DNA from: Bog-473 sp963791995 | GTDB lineage: Bacteria > Actinomycetota > Acidimicrobiia > Acidimicrobiales > RAAP-2 | DNA length: 64,000 nt | Reading direction: 5' to 3' | Assembly: GCA_963791995.1 (NCBI GenBank) | Contig: CAWBUQ010000001.1 | Location: 496,001-560,000 of the forward strand | In this document: positions 1 to 9,255 of the stretch, in pieces | Layout of the letters: every line of letters begins with the position of its first letter | How positions within the stretch are numbered: the first letter of the stretch is position 1 | Notes under the pieces: model-generated | The model's database searches: none | Told to the model about the DNA's origin: nothing | What the model saw: only the letters and a program-made list of their open reading frames with translations | Made by a program: the position numbers and the translations under genes

Positions 1-1065
1 GCGGGCTCGACTCGCAGATCGAGGCGATCACCGACGCCGTGGAGCTCCCGTACATGCACCGCGACCTCTTCGTCGACTACGCGCTGCCGGCCCCCAAGGG
101 AATCCTGCTCTACGGCCCGCCCGGCTGCGGCAAGACCCTCATCGCCAAGGCCGTGGCCAACTCCCTGGCCAAGAAGGTGGCCGAGAAGACCGGCAACGAC
201 AACGTCCGAAGTTTCTTCCTCAATATCAAGGGCCCCGAGCTGTTGAACAAGTACGTGGGGGAGACGGAGCGCCAGATACGCCAGGTCTTCCAGCGGGCCC
301 GGGAGAAGGCCGACGAGGGCATGCCCGTCATCGTCTTCTTCGACGAGATGGAGTCGCTCTTCCGCACCAGGGGCACCGGGATCAGCTCGGACATGGAGTC
401 GACCATCGTGCCCCAGCTCCTGGCCGAGATCGACGGCGTCGAGTCCCTGCCGCGACGTGATCGTGATCGGGGCTTCGAACCGCGAGGATCTCATCGACCC
501 CGCCATCCTGCGGCCGGGGCGCCTGGACGTGAAGATCAAGATCGAGCGGCCCAACGAAGAGGCGGCCGGCCAGATCTTCAGCCGGTACCTCACGCCGGAC
601 CTCCCGCTCGACACCGACGAGGTGGGTCGTCTCGGTGGAGGCGATCCCGCCAAGGCGGTGCAGGCGATGATCGAGCAGACCGTCGTCGAGATGTACCGCG
701 AGGACGACGCCAACCGCTTCCTCGAGGTCACCTATCAGAACGGCGACAAGGAGATCCTCTACTACCGGGACTTCGCGTCCGGGGCCATGATCGAGAACAT
801 CGTCCGCCGGGCCAAGAAGCTGGCCATCAAGCGGGTCATCGCCGGAGAGACGGGCGGCATCCGCACGTCGGACATGCTCGAATCGATCCGCCAGGAGTAC
901 AAGGAGAACGAGGACCTCCCGAACACGACCAACCCCGACGACTGGGCCAGGATCTCGGGCAAGAAGGGTGAGCGGATCGTCTACGTCCGCACCCTCCTCA
1001 CCGAGGACCGCGAGGTACACGGGGGTCGTTCGATCGAGCGCGTCGGTACCGGCCAGTACCTCTAG
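1..1065 (+). CDS. arc: Proteasome-associated AAA ATPase Arc/Mpa (5' partial)
   Basis: Hexameric AAA+ unfoldase that recognises pupylated proteins and threads them into the 20S proteasome. The window opens inside the gene, so the N-terminal coiled coil and OB domains are missing. Visible are Walker A (GPPGCGKT, about 115-140), Walker B (VIVFFDEME, about 330-355), the arginine-finger region (DPAILRPGRLD) and the C-terminal GQYL. That tail is the known Mpa/ARC motif that docks into alpha-ring pockets and opens the proteasome gate. One extra base near 450-457 moves the frame between the Walker B and sensor segments. The next gene, dop, starts 16 bases downstream, and the pup and prcBA genes follow, which fits the function. 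The break is probably a sequencing error. Confidence 0.95.
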
Positions 1066-1081
1066 AAGTTAGGGTCGCTCC

Positions 1082-2575
1082 GTGGCCACCACGAAGGTCT
1101 GCGGCATCGAGACCGAATACGGGATCCACTCACCGGGTCCGGAGCAGAACCCGATCGCAGCGTCGTCGGTGCTGGTCAACGCGTACGCCGCCGACGTCGA
1201 GCAGCAGATCGGCTGGGACTTCGAGGACGAAACGCCCGGAAACGACGCCCGGGGCTTCGCCCGCGAGGGGTCGCTCGCACCGATGGTGGAGACGCACCTG
1301 GCCAACACGGTGCTCACCAACGGCGCCCGCTTCTACGTCGACCACGCCCACCCGGAGTACTCGAGCCCCGAGTGCCTGACCCCTCTGGAGTGCCTCGTCT
1401 ACGACATGGCGGGGGAGGAGGTGCTGCGCCGGGCCATGGTGGCGGCCGCCCATCGCATGCCCGAGCAGCCCGCACCCGTCGTCCACAAGAACAACTCGGA
1501 CGGCAAGGGCAACTCCTACGGCTGCCACGAGAACTACATGATGGACAGGGCCGTGCCCTTCGCCAAGGTGATCGACGGCGTCGTCCCGCACTTCGTGTCA
1601 CGGACCCTCTTCACCGGGTCGGGCAAGGTCGGCACCGAGACCGCTGCGCTCGACGCGGAGACGGTGGAGTTCCAGATTTCGCAGCGGGCCGAATTCTTCG
1701 AGGAGATCGTCGGGCTCGAGACCACGTTGAAGCGGCCGATCGTCAACACGCGCGACGAGCCGCACGCCGACCCCAAGCGCTTCCGGCGGCTCCACGTCAT
1801 CGTCGGCGACGCAAATCTCTCCGAGATCGCCACCTTCTTGAAGGTGGGAACCACGGCCATCGTGCTGGCGATGGTCGAGGACGACGCGGGACCGACGCGG
1901 GATCTCTCGCTGTCGGATCCCGTTCGGGCGCTGCACCAGGTCTCGGCCGACCTCTCGCTGACCCGACCGCTGGCGCTCACCGACGGCTCGACGGCCACCG
2001 CGCTCGAGCTGCAGTGGGAGCTCTTCGGCGCCGCGCGCAAGTACGCCGAGGAGCACAGCCTGACCGCCCTCGGCGACGACGGGACCGTCGGCGCACTGGT
2101 CATGGAGCACTGGGAGGCCGTACTGGGAGGGCTCGAGTCGGACCCCGACACCCTGTCCGACACCCTCGACTGGGTGGCCAAGCGGCACCTCCTGCTGGCG
2201 TACCAAGACCGGCATTCGTGCGGGTGGAAGGACCCCCGGGTCGCCGCACTGGCATTGCAGTACCACGACCTACGGCCGGACAAGTCGGTCTTCCGTCGCC
2301 TGGGCATGCGCACCCTGGTGGACCCGGCCCAGGTGGCCTCGGCGGTGTCCGAACCGCCCACCGGGACCCGGGCCTGGTTCCGGGGCAAGTGCCTCGCCCG
2401 CTGGCCCGACGCCGTTGTGACCGCGAACTGGGATTCTCTTGTGTTCGACATAGGCGCAGACCCGTTGCGGCGCGTCCCTATGATGGACCCCCTGAAGGGA
2501 ACAGCCGAGCACACCAGTGCGCTACTGGCCGAGAGCACCGGACCGGCGGACTTGCTCACTCGGCTCAATTCCTAG
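1082..2575 (+). CDS. dop: Depupylase/deamidase Dop
   Basis: Member of the Dop/PafA carboxylate-amine ligase-like family. It deamidates the C-terminal Gln of Pup to Glu and removes Pup from substrates, using bound nucleotide as cofactor. The 497-residue GTG-started frame is intact and of normal family length. The N-terminus carries the metal/nucleotide-binding GIETEYG motif. The ARFYVDHAHPEY segment contains the conserved catalytic Asp shared with PafA. The stretch after GWDFEDETPGND is the Dop-specific loop, absent from the PafA encoded at 4322, and separates the two paralogues. The neighbouring Pup ends in Gln, so a deamidase is needed. Confidence 0.97.
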   Translation: MATTKVCGIETEYGIHSPGPEQNPIAASSVLVNAYAADVEQQIGWDFEDETPGNDARGFAREGSLAPMVETHLANTVLTNGARFYVDHAHPEYSSPECLTPLECLVYDMAGEEVLRRAMVAAAHRMPEQPAPVVHKNNSDGKGNSYGCHENYMMDRAVPFAKVIDGVVPHFVSRTLFTGSGKVGTETAALDAETVEFQISQRAEFFEEIVGLETTLKRPIVNTRDEPHADPKRFRRLHVIVGDANLSEIATFLKVGTTAIVLAMVEDDAGPTRDLSLSDPVRALHQVSADLSLTRPLALTDGSTATALELQWELFGAARKYAEEHSLTALGDDGTVGALVMEHWEAVLGGLESDPDTLSDTLDWVAKRHLLLAYQDRHSCGWKDPRVAALALQYHDLRPDKSVFRRLGMRTLVDPAQVASAVSEPPTGTRAWFRGKCLARWPDAVVTANWDSLVFDIGADPLRRVPMMDPLKGTAEHTSALLAESTGPADLLTRLNS

Positions 2576-2614
2576 GCGAAAGAAGTCGAAGGACACAGGA
2601 CGGGACAGGCGACC

Positions 2615-2821
2615 ATGGCAGAACAGGAACAGAAACGGAAGGGCTCGGGGACCCGGACGACGGAGACCGAGACCGAAGTCGAGGAGTCAGCTCCCGCCAG
2701 CTCCGAGCGCGGCGAGAAGATCAAGGCCGAACTCGACGACCTCCTCGACGAGATCGACGAGGTGCTCGAGGACAACGCCGAGGAGTTCGTCCGCAACTAT
2801 GTGCAAAAGGGCGGTCAGTAG
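2615..2821 (+). CDS. pup: Prokaryotic ubiquitin-like protein Pup
   Basis: Small disordered modifier, 68 residues, attached to substrate lysines by PafA. It has a charged Thr/Glu-rich N-terminal half, a central helix-forming region (about residues 35-60, KIKAELDDLLDEIDEVLE) that binds the Arc coiled coil, and the C-terminus GGQ. The Gln form must be converted to GGE by Dop before ligation. It lies between dop and prcB, six bases before the predicted prcB start. The frame is intact. Confidence 0.97.
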   Translation: MAEQEQKRKGSGTRTTETETEVEESAPASSERGEKIKAELDDLLDEIDEVLEDNAEEFVRNYVQKGGQ

Positions 2822-2827
2822 CCCAAC

Positions 2828-3633
2828 GTGGCGCTTCCACTCTTTCCCCCGGAACACGATCCGGGTCCGGATTTCGTCGGCCTGCTCCGCCTGACCGCGG
2901 AACGGACCCGGACGGCGCGCGCCCGTGATCGACGCGGCAACGGCAGTCCAGGCACCGCACGGCACGACCGTGGTCGCACTCAGGTTCGCCGACGGCGTCG
3001 TCATGGCGGGAGACCGGCGGGCGACGGCCGGCAACATCATCGCCCACCACGCCATGGAGAAGGTCTTCCCGGCCGACCGCTACTCGGCGGTCGCCATCGC
3101 CGGGACAGCGGGTATGGCGATGGAGATGGTGCGGCTCTTCCAGGTCCAGCTCGAGCACTACGAGAAGGTCGAGGGCTCCACGCTCTCCCTCGAGGGCAAG
3201 GCCAACCAGCTGGCCCAGATGGTGCGCCAGCATCTGCCCCTCGCCATGCAGGGGCTGGCCGTGGTGCCCCTCTTTGCCGGCTTCGACACGGCACGGGGCA
3301 TGGGGCGCATCTTCAACTACGACGTGACCGGTGGCCACTACGAGGACACCGACTTCCAAGCCACCGGATCGGGTGGGCGCGACGCCCGCAACACGGTCAA
3401 GCTCGGGTGGCGCGAGGGTCTCGCTCGCAGACGAGGCGCTCGACCTCGCCATCCAGTCCCTCTACGACGCGGCCGACGAGGATTCGGCGACCGGCGGCCC
3501 CGACCCGGTGCGGGGCATCTACCCGATCGTCGCGGTGGTCGACGCCGATGGCTACCGCGAGGTGCCCGAGGAAGAGGTCGCCGAGCGCTTCGGTGCGCTC
3601 ATCGCGCGCAAGCAGGCGGAGCGTGCCCAATGA
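2828..3633 (+). CDS. prcB: 20S proteasome beta subunit PrcB
   Basis: N-terminal nucleophile protease subunit. A propeptide of about 40 residues precedes the HGTTVVAL site; autocleavage there would expose the catalytic Thr. The body shows the expected GVVMAGDRR (catalytic Asp region), AIAGTAG and DDSATGGPD-like (DEDSATGGPD) motifs of actinobacterial beta subunits. Two +1 frame changes are needed: one in the propeptide near 2912-2924 and one near 3415-3425, after the GSGGRDARNTVKLG segment. The GTG start at 2828 gives a normal propeptide length. The stop overlaps the prcA start by four bases (ATGA), so translation is probably coupled. The active-site residues are present, so the breaks look technical. 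Confidence 0.93.
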
Positions 3634-4302
3634 GCATGCCGTACTACGTCGCACCCGAGCAGGTGATGAAGGACCGGGCCGAATACGCCCAGAAAGGCAT
3701 CGCACGGGGTCGCTCCCTGGTCGCCACCACCTACGACCTGGGCATCGCCATCGTGGCCGAGAACCCCTCGCGCTCACTGCACAAGATCAGCGAGATCTAC
3801 GACCGCATCGCCTTCGGCGGTGTGGGCAAGTACAACGAGTACGACCAACTCCGGGTCGCCGGCGTGCGGCACGCCGACACCAAGGGGTATGCGTTCAGCC
3901 GCGAGGACGTCGATGCTCGTTCGCTGGCCAACCTCTATGCCCAGTACCTCGGCAACGTCTTCACGCACGAGATGAAGCCGCTCGAGGTCGAGATCCTCGT
4001 GGCCGAGCTCGGGCGACCAGGAGAACCAGCTGTACCACATCGCCTACGAGGGCACGATCACCGACGAGGACCGATTCGCCGTCCTGGGGGGTGACGCCGA
4101 GACCATCACCGAGCGGGTGTCCCAGGCCTGGCAGCCCGACTGGGGCATGGCCCCTGCGATCAAGGCCGCCACCGCTGCGCTGGCCGGACCCGACCGGACA
4201 CTCAGTGCCGGCGACCTCGAGGTCGCCATTCTCAGCCGGGGGAACGGCCGCCGCACCTTCCGGCGCATCGAAGAAGAGGAGCTGGCCCAACTGCTGGCAT
4301 AG
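3630..4302 (+). CDS. prcA: 20S proteasome alpha subunit PrcA
   Basis: Structural alpha-ring subunit forming the gated entrance of the 20S core. The N-terminus reads MSMPYYVAPEQVMKDRAEYA, the typical gate helix of actinobacterial PrcA. It is followed by GIARGRSLVATTYDLGIAIV and the EIYDRIAFGGVGKYNEYD segment. One extra base in the context gagctcgggcgac near 4012 moves the frame; the product then continues through DQENQLYHIAYEG to the stop. Total length of about 223 residues is slightly short for the family. The start overlaps the prcB stop, giving equimolar coupled expression. Arc's GQYL tail would dock on this ring. Confidence 0.93.
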
Positions 4303-4321
4303 CCGGCAGTACGGTTGACCC

Positions 4322-5680
4322 GTGGAACGCCGCATCTTCGGGATCGAGAACGAGTACGGGGTGACCTTCACCCTGCGCGGCCAGCGGCGCTTGAGTCCCG
4401 ACGAGGTGGCTCGCTACCTGTTCCGCCGGGTCGTGTCCTGGGGGCGCTCCTCCAACGTCTTCCTCGAGAACGGCGCCCGTCTCTATCTCGACGTCGGGAG
4501 CCACCCCGAATACGCCACGCCGGAGTGCGACCGGATCAGCGACGTGGTGATCCACGACAAGGCGGGGGAGTGGATCCTGGCCCAACTGGTCACCGGCGCC
4601 CAGGCCCGCTTGCGCGAGGAGGGCATCCGCGGCGAGGTCTACCTGTTCAAGAACAACACCGATTCGGTCGGCAACTCCTACGGGTGCCACGAGAACTACC
4701 TCACCGAACGGAACGACGAGTTCAACCGTTACACCGAGGTGCTCATCCCGTTCCTCGTCTCACGGCAGATCTACGCCGGGGCGGGCAAGGTGCTCCAGAC
4801 CGCCCGCGGTGCGGTCTTCTGCCTCAGCCAGCGGGCCGAGCACATCTGGGAGGGCGTCTCCTCGGCCACCACCCGCAGCCGCCCGATCATCAACACACGC
4901 GACGAACCCCATGCCGACGCCGAGCGGTTCCGCCGGCTCCACGTCATTGTGGGCGACTCGAACATGAGCGAGTACGCCACCTTCTTGAAGATCGGGACGA
5001 CCTCCATCCTGCTGGCCATGCTCGAGGACTCCTCCACCGTCCTGCGCGATCTCACGCTCGAGAACCCCATCCGTGCCATTCGCGAGATCAGCCACGACAT
5101 CACGTGCCAGCGGCGAGTCCGGTTGGCCAACGGCCGTGAGATGCGCGCGCTCGATATTCAGAGCGAGTACCTCGAGCGCGCCCTCAAGTTCCGCGACCGC
5201 CGCGGGCTTTCCCCCGAGGAGGACCGGGCCCTCGACATGTGGGAGCACTGCCTGAAGGGACTCGAAGCGGATCCGACCTCGCTCTGGCGCGAATGTGACT
5301 GGGTGGCCAAGCACCGCCTCGTCGAGCAGATGCGGGCGCGCCACGACGTCTCGCTCTCGCATCCGAAGGTGGCGATGATCGACTTGATGTACCACGACGT
5401 CGACCGCAGCCGCGGCTTGTTCTACAAGCTCCAGCAGCGAGACGAGATGGACCGCATGTGCTCGGACGACGCCATCACCGAGGCGATGACGAAGCCGCCG
5501 GAGACCACCCGGGCCAGGCTGCGCGGCGCCTTCGTGAAACGTGCCAAGGAGCGCCGCCGGGACTTCACCGTCGACTGGGTGCACCTCAAGTTGAACGACC
5601 AGGCCCAGCGAACGGTGCTGCTGAAAGACCCGTTTAAGTCTCACGACGAACGGGTGGAGCGGCTCATCCAGTCGCTGTAG
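4322..5680 (+). CDS. pafA: Pup-protein ligase PafA
   Basis: ATP-dependent ligase joining the C-terminal Glu of deamidated Pup to substrate lysine epsilon-amines. The 452-residue frame is intact, with a GTG start 19 bases after prcA. It shows the family GIENEYG motif at residues 7-13, the ARLYLDVGSHPEYATPEC segment containing the catalytic Asp, and NTRDEPHADAERFRRLHVI, shared with Dop. It lacks the Dop-specific loop after the first strand. In Mycobacterium tuberculosis pafA is followed by pafB and pafC; here tatB follows after 22 bases and neither gene is present. Confidence 0.97.
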   Translation: MERRIFGIENEYGVTFTLRGQRRLSPDEVARYLFRRVVSWGRSSNVFLENGARLYLDVGSHPEYATPECDRISDVVIHDKAGEWILAQLVTGAQARLREEGIRGEVYLFKNNTDSVGNSYGCHENYLTERNDEFNRYTEVLIPFLVSRQIYAGAGKVLQTARGAVFCLSQRAEHIWEGVSSATTRSRPIINTRDEPHADAERFRRLHVIVGDSNMSEYATFLKIGTTSILLAMLEDSSTVLRDLTLENPIRAIREISHDITCQRRVRLANGREMRALDIQSEYLERALKFRDRRGLSPEEDRALDMWEHCLKGLEADPTSLWRECDWVAKHRLVEQMRARHDVSLSHPKVAMIDLMYHDVDRSRGLFYKLQQRDEMDRMCSDDAITEAMTKPPETTRARLRGAFVKRAKERRRDFTVDWVHLKLNDQAQRTVLLKDPFKSHDERVERLIQSL

Positions 5681-5702
5681 CGGCACCGTAGAGTGAGGGC
5701 AC

Positions 5703-6303
5703 ATGTTCAACCTCGACCCAGGCAAGCTGCTCGTGATCGCCGTGGTCGCCATCATTCTCCTCGGACCTGATCGCCTGCCCCAGGTGGCCCGCCAGGTCGG
5801 CGGCGCCTGGCGCTCCTTCAACGAGTTCCGTCACCGCATGGAGAGCGAGGTCCGCAGTTCCATGCCCGACCTGCCCCCCACGTCGGAGATCGCCCGCCTG
5901 GCCCGCTCGCCCTCTGCGCTGCTCAACCACCTGTCCAACATGTCACCGGACGACGAAGTCGATGACGGAGACGACGGCGTACCCGACGGCTCCTTCCAAC
6001 CGCCGGTCTCGACCAACGGGGCGGGCACGCTCGACGAGACGGGCGCGCACGGTGCCGTGCCCGACGACCGAGACGGACCAGAATGCAGTGGCCCGGGCCA
6101 ATCCCGAGGCGAGCACGAACGGTTCGTCGGGCAGCGCCGAAACGAGGGACTCGGCGCCGGGCGAGCCGGCCGCCGGGGGAGCCGACGCCGATGTCCGGCG
6201 TCCTGCCACGCCCGCACCGGCCGTGCCGCGGCGTGTGCCGCCTGCCCGCACCACGCCTTCGGCGCCGGAGGTCATCGCACCCGGCGACCCGACGCTCAAC
6301 TGA
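5703..6303 (+). CDS. tatB: Twin-arginine translocase subunit TatB (TatA/B family)
   Basis: Membrane component of the Tat pathway for folded proteins. A short periplasmic N-terminus (MFNLDPGKLL) precedes one transmembrane helix (about residues 8-20), the GPDRLPQVAR hinge and an amphipathic helix. A long acidic then Ala/Pro/Thr-rich tail follows, typical of actinobacterial TatB. The hinge has GPDRLP, closer to TatB than to the FG of TatA. A +1 frame change near 6050 in the low-complexity tail is needed to reach the stop at 6301. No separate tatA is in the window. tatC follows after 11 bases. Confidence 0.85.
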
Positions 6304-6314
6304 TCGGCCCTCTG

Positions 6315-7082
6315 GTGGCGACCCTCCCTTTCACGGCCAAGCGCAAGGAGCGGTCGTCGCCCGACAGCATGACGTTGGGCGAGCACCTGGGCGAGCTGCG
6401 CCGGCGCGTGCATCATCTGCGTCATCGCCTTCGTCATCGCGGCAACCATCGCGGTGTTCGCCTACCAGCCAATCTTGAACTTCCTGCTTCGGCCGCTCTG
6501 TTCCGTGGACGCGGCACACGGCGCACCACTCGTGCAACCTGTTCGTGACCTCGCCGCTCGACGGACTCACCCTCCGCGTGAAGATCGCAGCCTTCGGCGG
6601 CCTCGTCCTGGCCTCGCCGGTCATCCTCTTTCAGATCTGGCGGTTCGTGACGCCTGGTCTCAAGGCGTCCGAACGGCGCTACGCCATCCCGTTCGTCCTG
6701 AGCTCCTTCGTGCTCTTCTTGCTGGGGGCGGCCACGGCGTACATCACGTTGCCGCACGCGCTGGGCTGGCTGAAGTCCGTCGGCGGCCCGAGCCTGCAGG
6801 CCATCTACGACCCGATCCCGTATCTGGGACTGATCCTGTTGATGATGACGATCTTCGGGCTGACCTTCGAATTCCCCGTGGTCCTGGTGTCCCTCGAGCT
6901 GGCCCGGGTCGTCACGCCGGCCCGCCTCCTGCGCTCGTGGCGCTGGGCCGTCATCATCATCGTCGTGGTCGCCGCGGTCTTCACGCCGAGTTCGGACCCC
7001 TTCTCCATGTTCGCGCTCGGCCGTCCCCCTCATCGCCTTCTACTTCATCTCCATCGGCATCGGGAAGCTGCTCGGGCGTTGA
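6315..7082 (+). CDS. tatC: Sec-independent translocase subunit TatC
   Basis: Polytopic receptor for twin-arginine signal peptides. The N-terminus has MTLGEHLGELRRRV, the conserved cytosolic motif of TatC. Helix 1 (VIAFVIAATIAVFAY), the conserved KIAAFGGLVLASPVILFQIWRF region (given in part) and later helices including GLTFEFPVVL and WAVIIIVVVAAVFTPS follow. Three +1 frame changes are needed, near 6410, 6530 and 7018; the last two sit next to CTCG. The chosen GTG start gives a normal N-terminus, and the end is FYFISIGIGKLLGR. The stop overlaps the proposed TTG of the helicase gene. Confidence 0.92.
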
Positions 7083-9202
7083 CCTCCTTCCCGTGGCCCC
7101 TCCAAGAGGCGGCCGGGGCGGCGGGGTTCGAAGCCGGCCAGCCCTTCGCCCTCGACGAGTTCCAGCTCGAGGCGTTGCGCGCGCTCGACGCCGGGCACTC
7201 GGTCCTCGTCTCGGCCCCCACCGGCTCGGGGAAGACGCTGGTCGCCTCGTACGCCGTCCATCGCGCGCTCTGCGCCCACGGGAAGGCCTTCTACACGACC
7301 CCGCTCAAGGCGCTGTCGAACCAGAAGTACGGCGAGCTCGTCGCCGCCTACGGCGTGGACCACGTCGGGCTCTTGACCGGTGACACGACCCTGCACCCGA
7401 GGGCCGCCGTCGTGGTCATGACGACCGAGGTGCTGCGCAACATGCTCCTGGCCGGCTCGGACCTGCTCGAAGGACTGCACACGGTGATCCTCGACGAGGT
7501 CCACTTCCTCCAGGACCCCTATCGCGGCGGCGTCTGGGAAGAGGTGCTCGTCTTGTCCCCGCCCGAGATCCGCTTCGTCTGCCTTTCGGCCACCGTCAAC
7601 AACGCGCAGGAGTTGGGCGGGTGGCTGCATTCGGTCCGCGGCGACACGGCCGTGATCGTCGAGCGCCAGCGGCCTATCGTCCTTCGACACCACTTCGCCG
7701 TGCACCGGCGCGAGGACGAGGAGACCCTTTTGGTCCCCCTCCTCGACGGTGGCCGCCCCGGAGGGGAGGGGCTCCGCATCGACCAGGCTGTGCGCCGGGC
7801 GCTGCAGGGCCGATCCACCCACTGGCATCCCCGAGGACGCGGTCCGCGGCTCCCGTTCCGCGCCCCGCTGCGCAGCGAGATGGTGGAGGAGCTCGACCTG
7901 CGCGACATGTTGCCGGCGATCGTCTTCATCTTCAGCCGGGCCGCGTGCGACGATGCGGTCCGCCAGGTCCTCCGCGACGGGCTGCGCCTGACCGACGCCC
8001 AGGAGCGCGCCGCCATCCGGGAGGTGGCCGAACGCAGGGCCGAGCCCCTCGGCGACGAGGACCTCGGCGTGCTCGGGTACGACGAGTGGCTCGAAGGCCT
8101 CGAGCGCGGCGTGGCGGCGCACCACGCCGGACTGGTGCCGGTCTTCCGCGAGACCGTCGAAGAGTGTTTCGCCGCCGGTCTGCTCAAGGTCGTCTTCGCC
8201 ACCGAGACGCTCTCGCTGGGCATCAACATGCCCGCCCGTTCGGTGGTGATCGAGCGGTTCACCAAGTACGGCGGGGCCGGGCGGGCGCCGCTGACCTCGG
8301 GTGAGTACCTCCAGCTCACCGGCAGGGCGGGCCGGCGGGGCCTCGACGAGGAGGGTCACGCCGTGGTCGCCTGGTCGAGCGAGACCACGTTCGCCGAGGC
8401 CGCCCGGGTCGCGTCCGCGCCGCCTCCGGACCTGCGTTCGGCCTTCCGGCCGACCTACAACCTCGCCGTCAACCTCGTGGCGCGCTTCGACCGCGACACC
8501 GCGAGCGAGGTCCTGCACCGTTCGTTCGCCCAATGGCAGGCGCGCAAACCCGATCTCCTGCTGCGCCAGCTCGCCCATCGCGTGGCGGTCCTCGAGCAGA
8601 TGGGCTACCTCGACGGCTGGTCGTTGACGCCGAGCGGGCGGCGCCTCGCCCGCATCTACCACGAAGCCGATCTGCTCATCGCCGAGGCCCTCGGCAGCGA
8701 GGTGCTCGAGGGGGTCGAGCCCGCGGTCCTGGCCGGGGTGCTCTCGTGCGTGGTCTTCGAGCCGCGCCGGGCCCGTCGCAATCCTGGCCACCAGCACGGC
8801 CATCGGAAGGGCAAGCGCCAGGGCCAGTTGCAGGACCGCCTGGGCGAGAAGCGGACCAGCGACCTGATGGGACGCAGCCTGGCGGTGGGCGCCATGGCCG
8901 AGCGGATCCGTGCCATCGAGGAGGCTCACGACGTCCCGCGCACCCGACAGCCCGCTCCGGGCCTGGCCACTGCGGTCACCTCCTGGGCCCGAGGGTCCTC
9001 GTTCTCCACCGCTCTGGGGGTGGCCGCTCGGGACGTGGGGGAGCTGGCCCCCGGGGACTTCGTGCGGACCATGAAGTCCGTGGCCGACCTGGCCCAGCAG
9101 GTCTCCCATACCGCCCCTGACCCCGGCGTGGCGGCCGCTGCCCGCGAGGCGGTGGACCTCCTGTTGCGGGGGGTCGTGGCGGGCGGCCTCCCGAGCGCCT
9201 GA
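7079..9202 (+). CDS. helY: Ski2-like DEAD/DEAH-box helicase (HelY type)
   Basis: ATP-dependent RNA/DNA helicase of the superfamily 2 Ski2/Mtr4 group. Motifs in order: Walker A (SAPTGSGKTL) at about residues 48-57, motif Ia (TTPLKALSNQK), DEVH box (VILDEVHFL), SAT (CLSATVNN), AHHAGL, motif V (VVFATETLSLGINMPA) and motif VI (QLTGRAGRRGLD). A C-terminal helical domain follows. About 707 residues is shorter than mycobacterial HelY (around 900). The TTG start overlapping the tatC stop is inferred because no better start fits the frame. The order tatC-helY matches Mycobacterium tuberculosis. The substrate is unknown; a role in RNA turnover is possible. Confidence 0.85.
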   Translation: MTSFPWPLQEAAGAAGFEAGQPFALDEFQLEALRALDAGHSVLVSAPTGSGKTLVASYAVHRALCAHGKAFYTTPLKALSNQKYGELVAAYGVDHVGLLTGDTTLHPRAAVVVMTTEVLRNMLLAGSDLLEGLHTVILDEVHFLQDPYRGGVWEEVLVLSPPEIRFVCLSATVNNAQELGGWLHSVRGDTAVIVERQRPIVLRHHFAVHRREDEETLLVPLLDGGRPGGEGLRIDQAVRRALQGRSTHWHPRGRGPRLPFRAPLRSEMVEELDLRDMLPAIVFIFSRAACDDAVRQVLRDGLRLTDAQERAAIREVAERRAEPLGDEDLGVLGYDEWLEGLERGVAAHHAGLVPVFRETVEECFAAGLLKVVFATETLSLGINMPARSVVIERFTKYGGAGRAPLTSGEYLQLTGRAGRRGLDEEGHAVVAWSSETTFAEAARVASAPPPDLRSAFRPTYNLAVNLVARFDRDTASEVLHRSFAQWQARKPDLLLRQLAHRVAVLEQMGYLDGWSLTPSGRRLARIYHEADLLIAEALGSEVLEGVEPAVLAGVLSCVVFEPRRARRNPGHQHGHRKGKRQGQLQDRLGEKRTSDLMGRSLAVGAMAERIRAIEEAHDVPRTRQPAPGLATAVTSWARGSSFSTALGVAARDVGELAPGDFVRTMKSVADLAQQVSHTAPDPGVAAAAREAVDLLLRGVVAGGLPSA

Positions 9203-9255
9203 GCCTCCCGGATATCCCTCAGGGCTCAGCACCCCCGCTCTAGGGTGGGCCGACC

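Noticed and set aside
1..7082. Programmed ribosomal frameshifting in arc, prcB, prcA, tatB and tatC
   Set aside because: No shared slippery heptamer or downstream pseudoknot is seen, and breaks are spread over unrelated genes throughout the window; sequencing indels explain them better.
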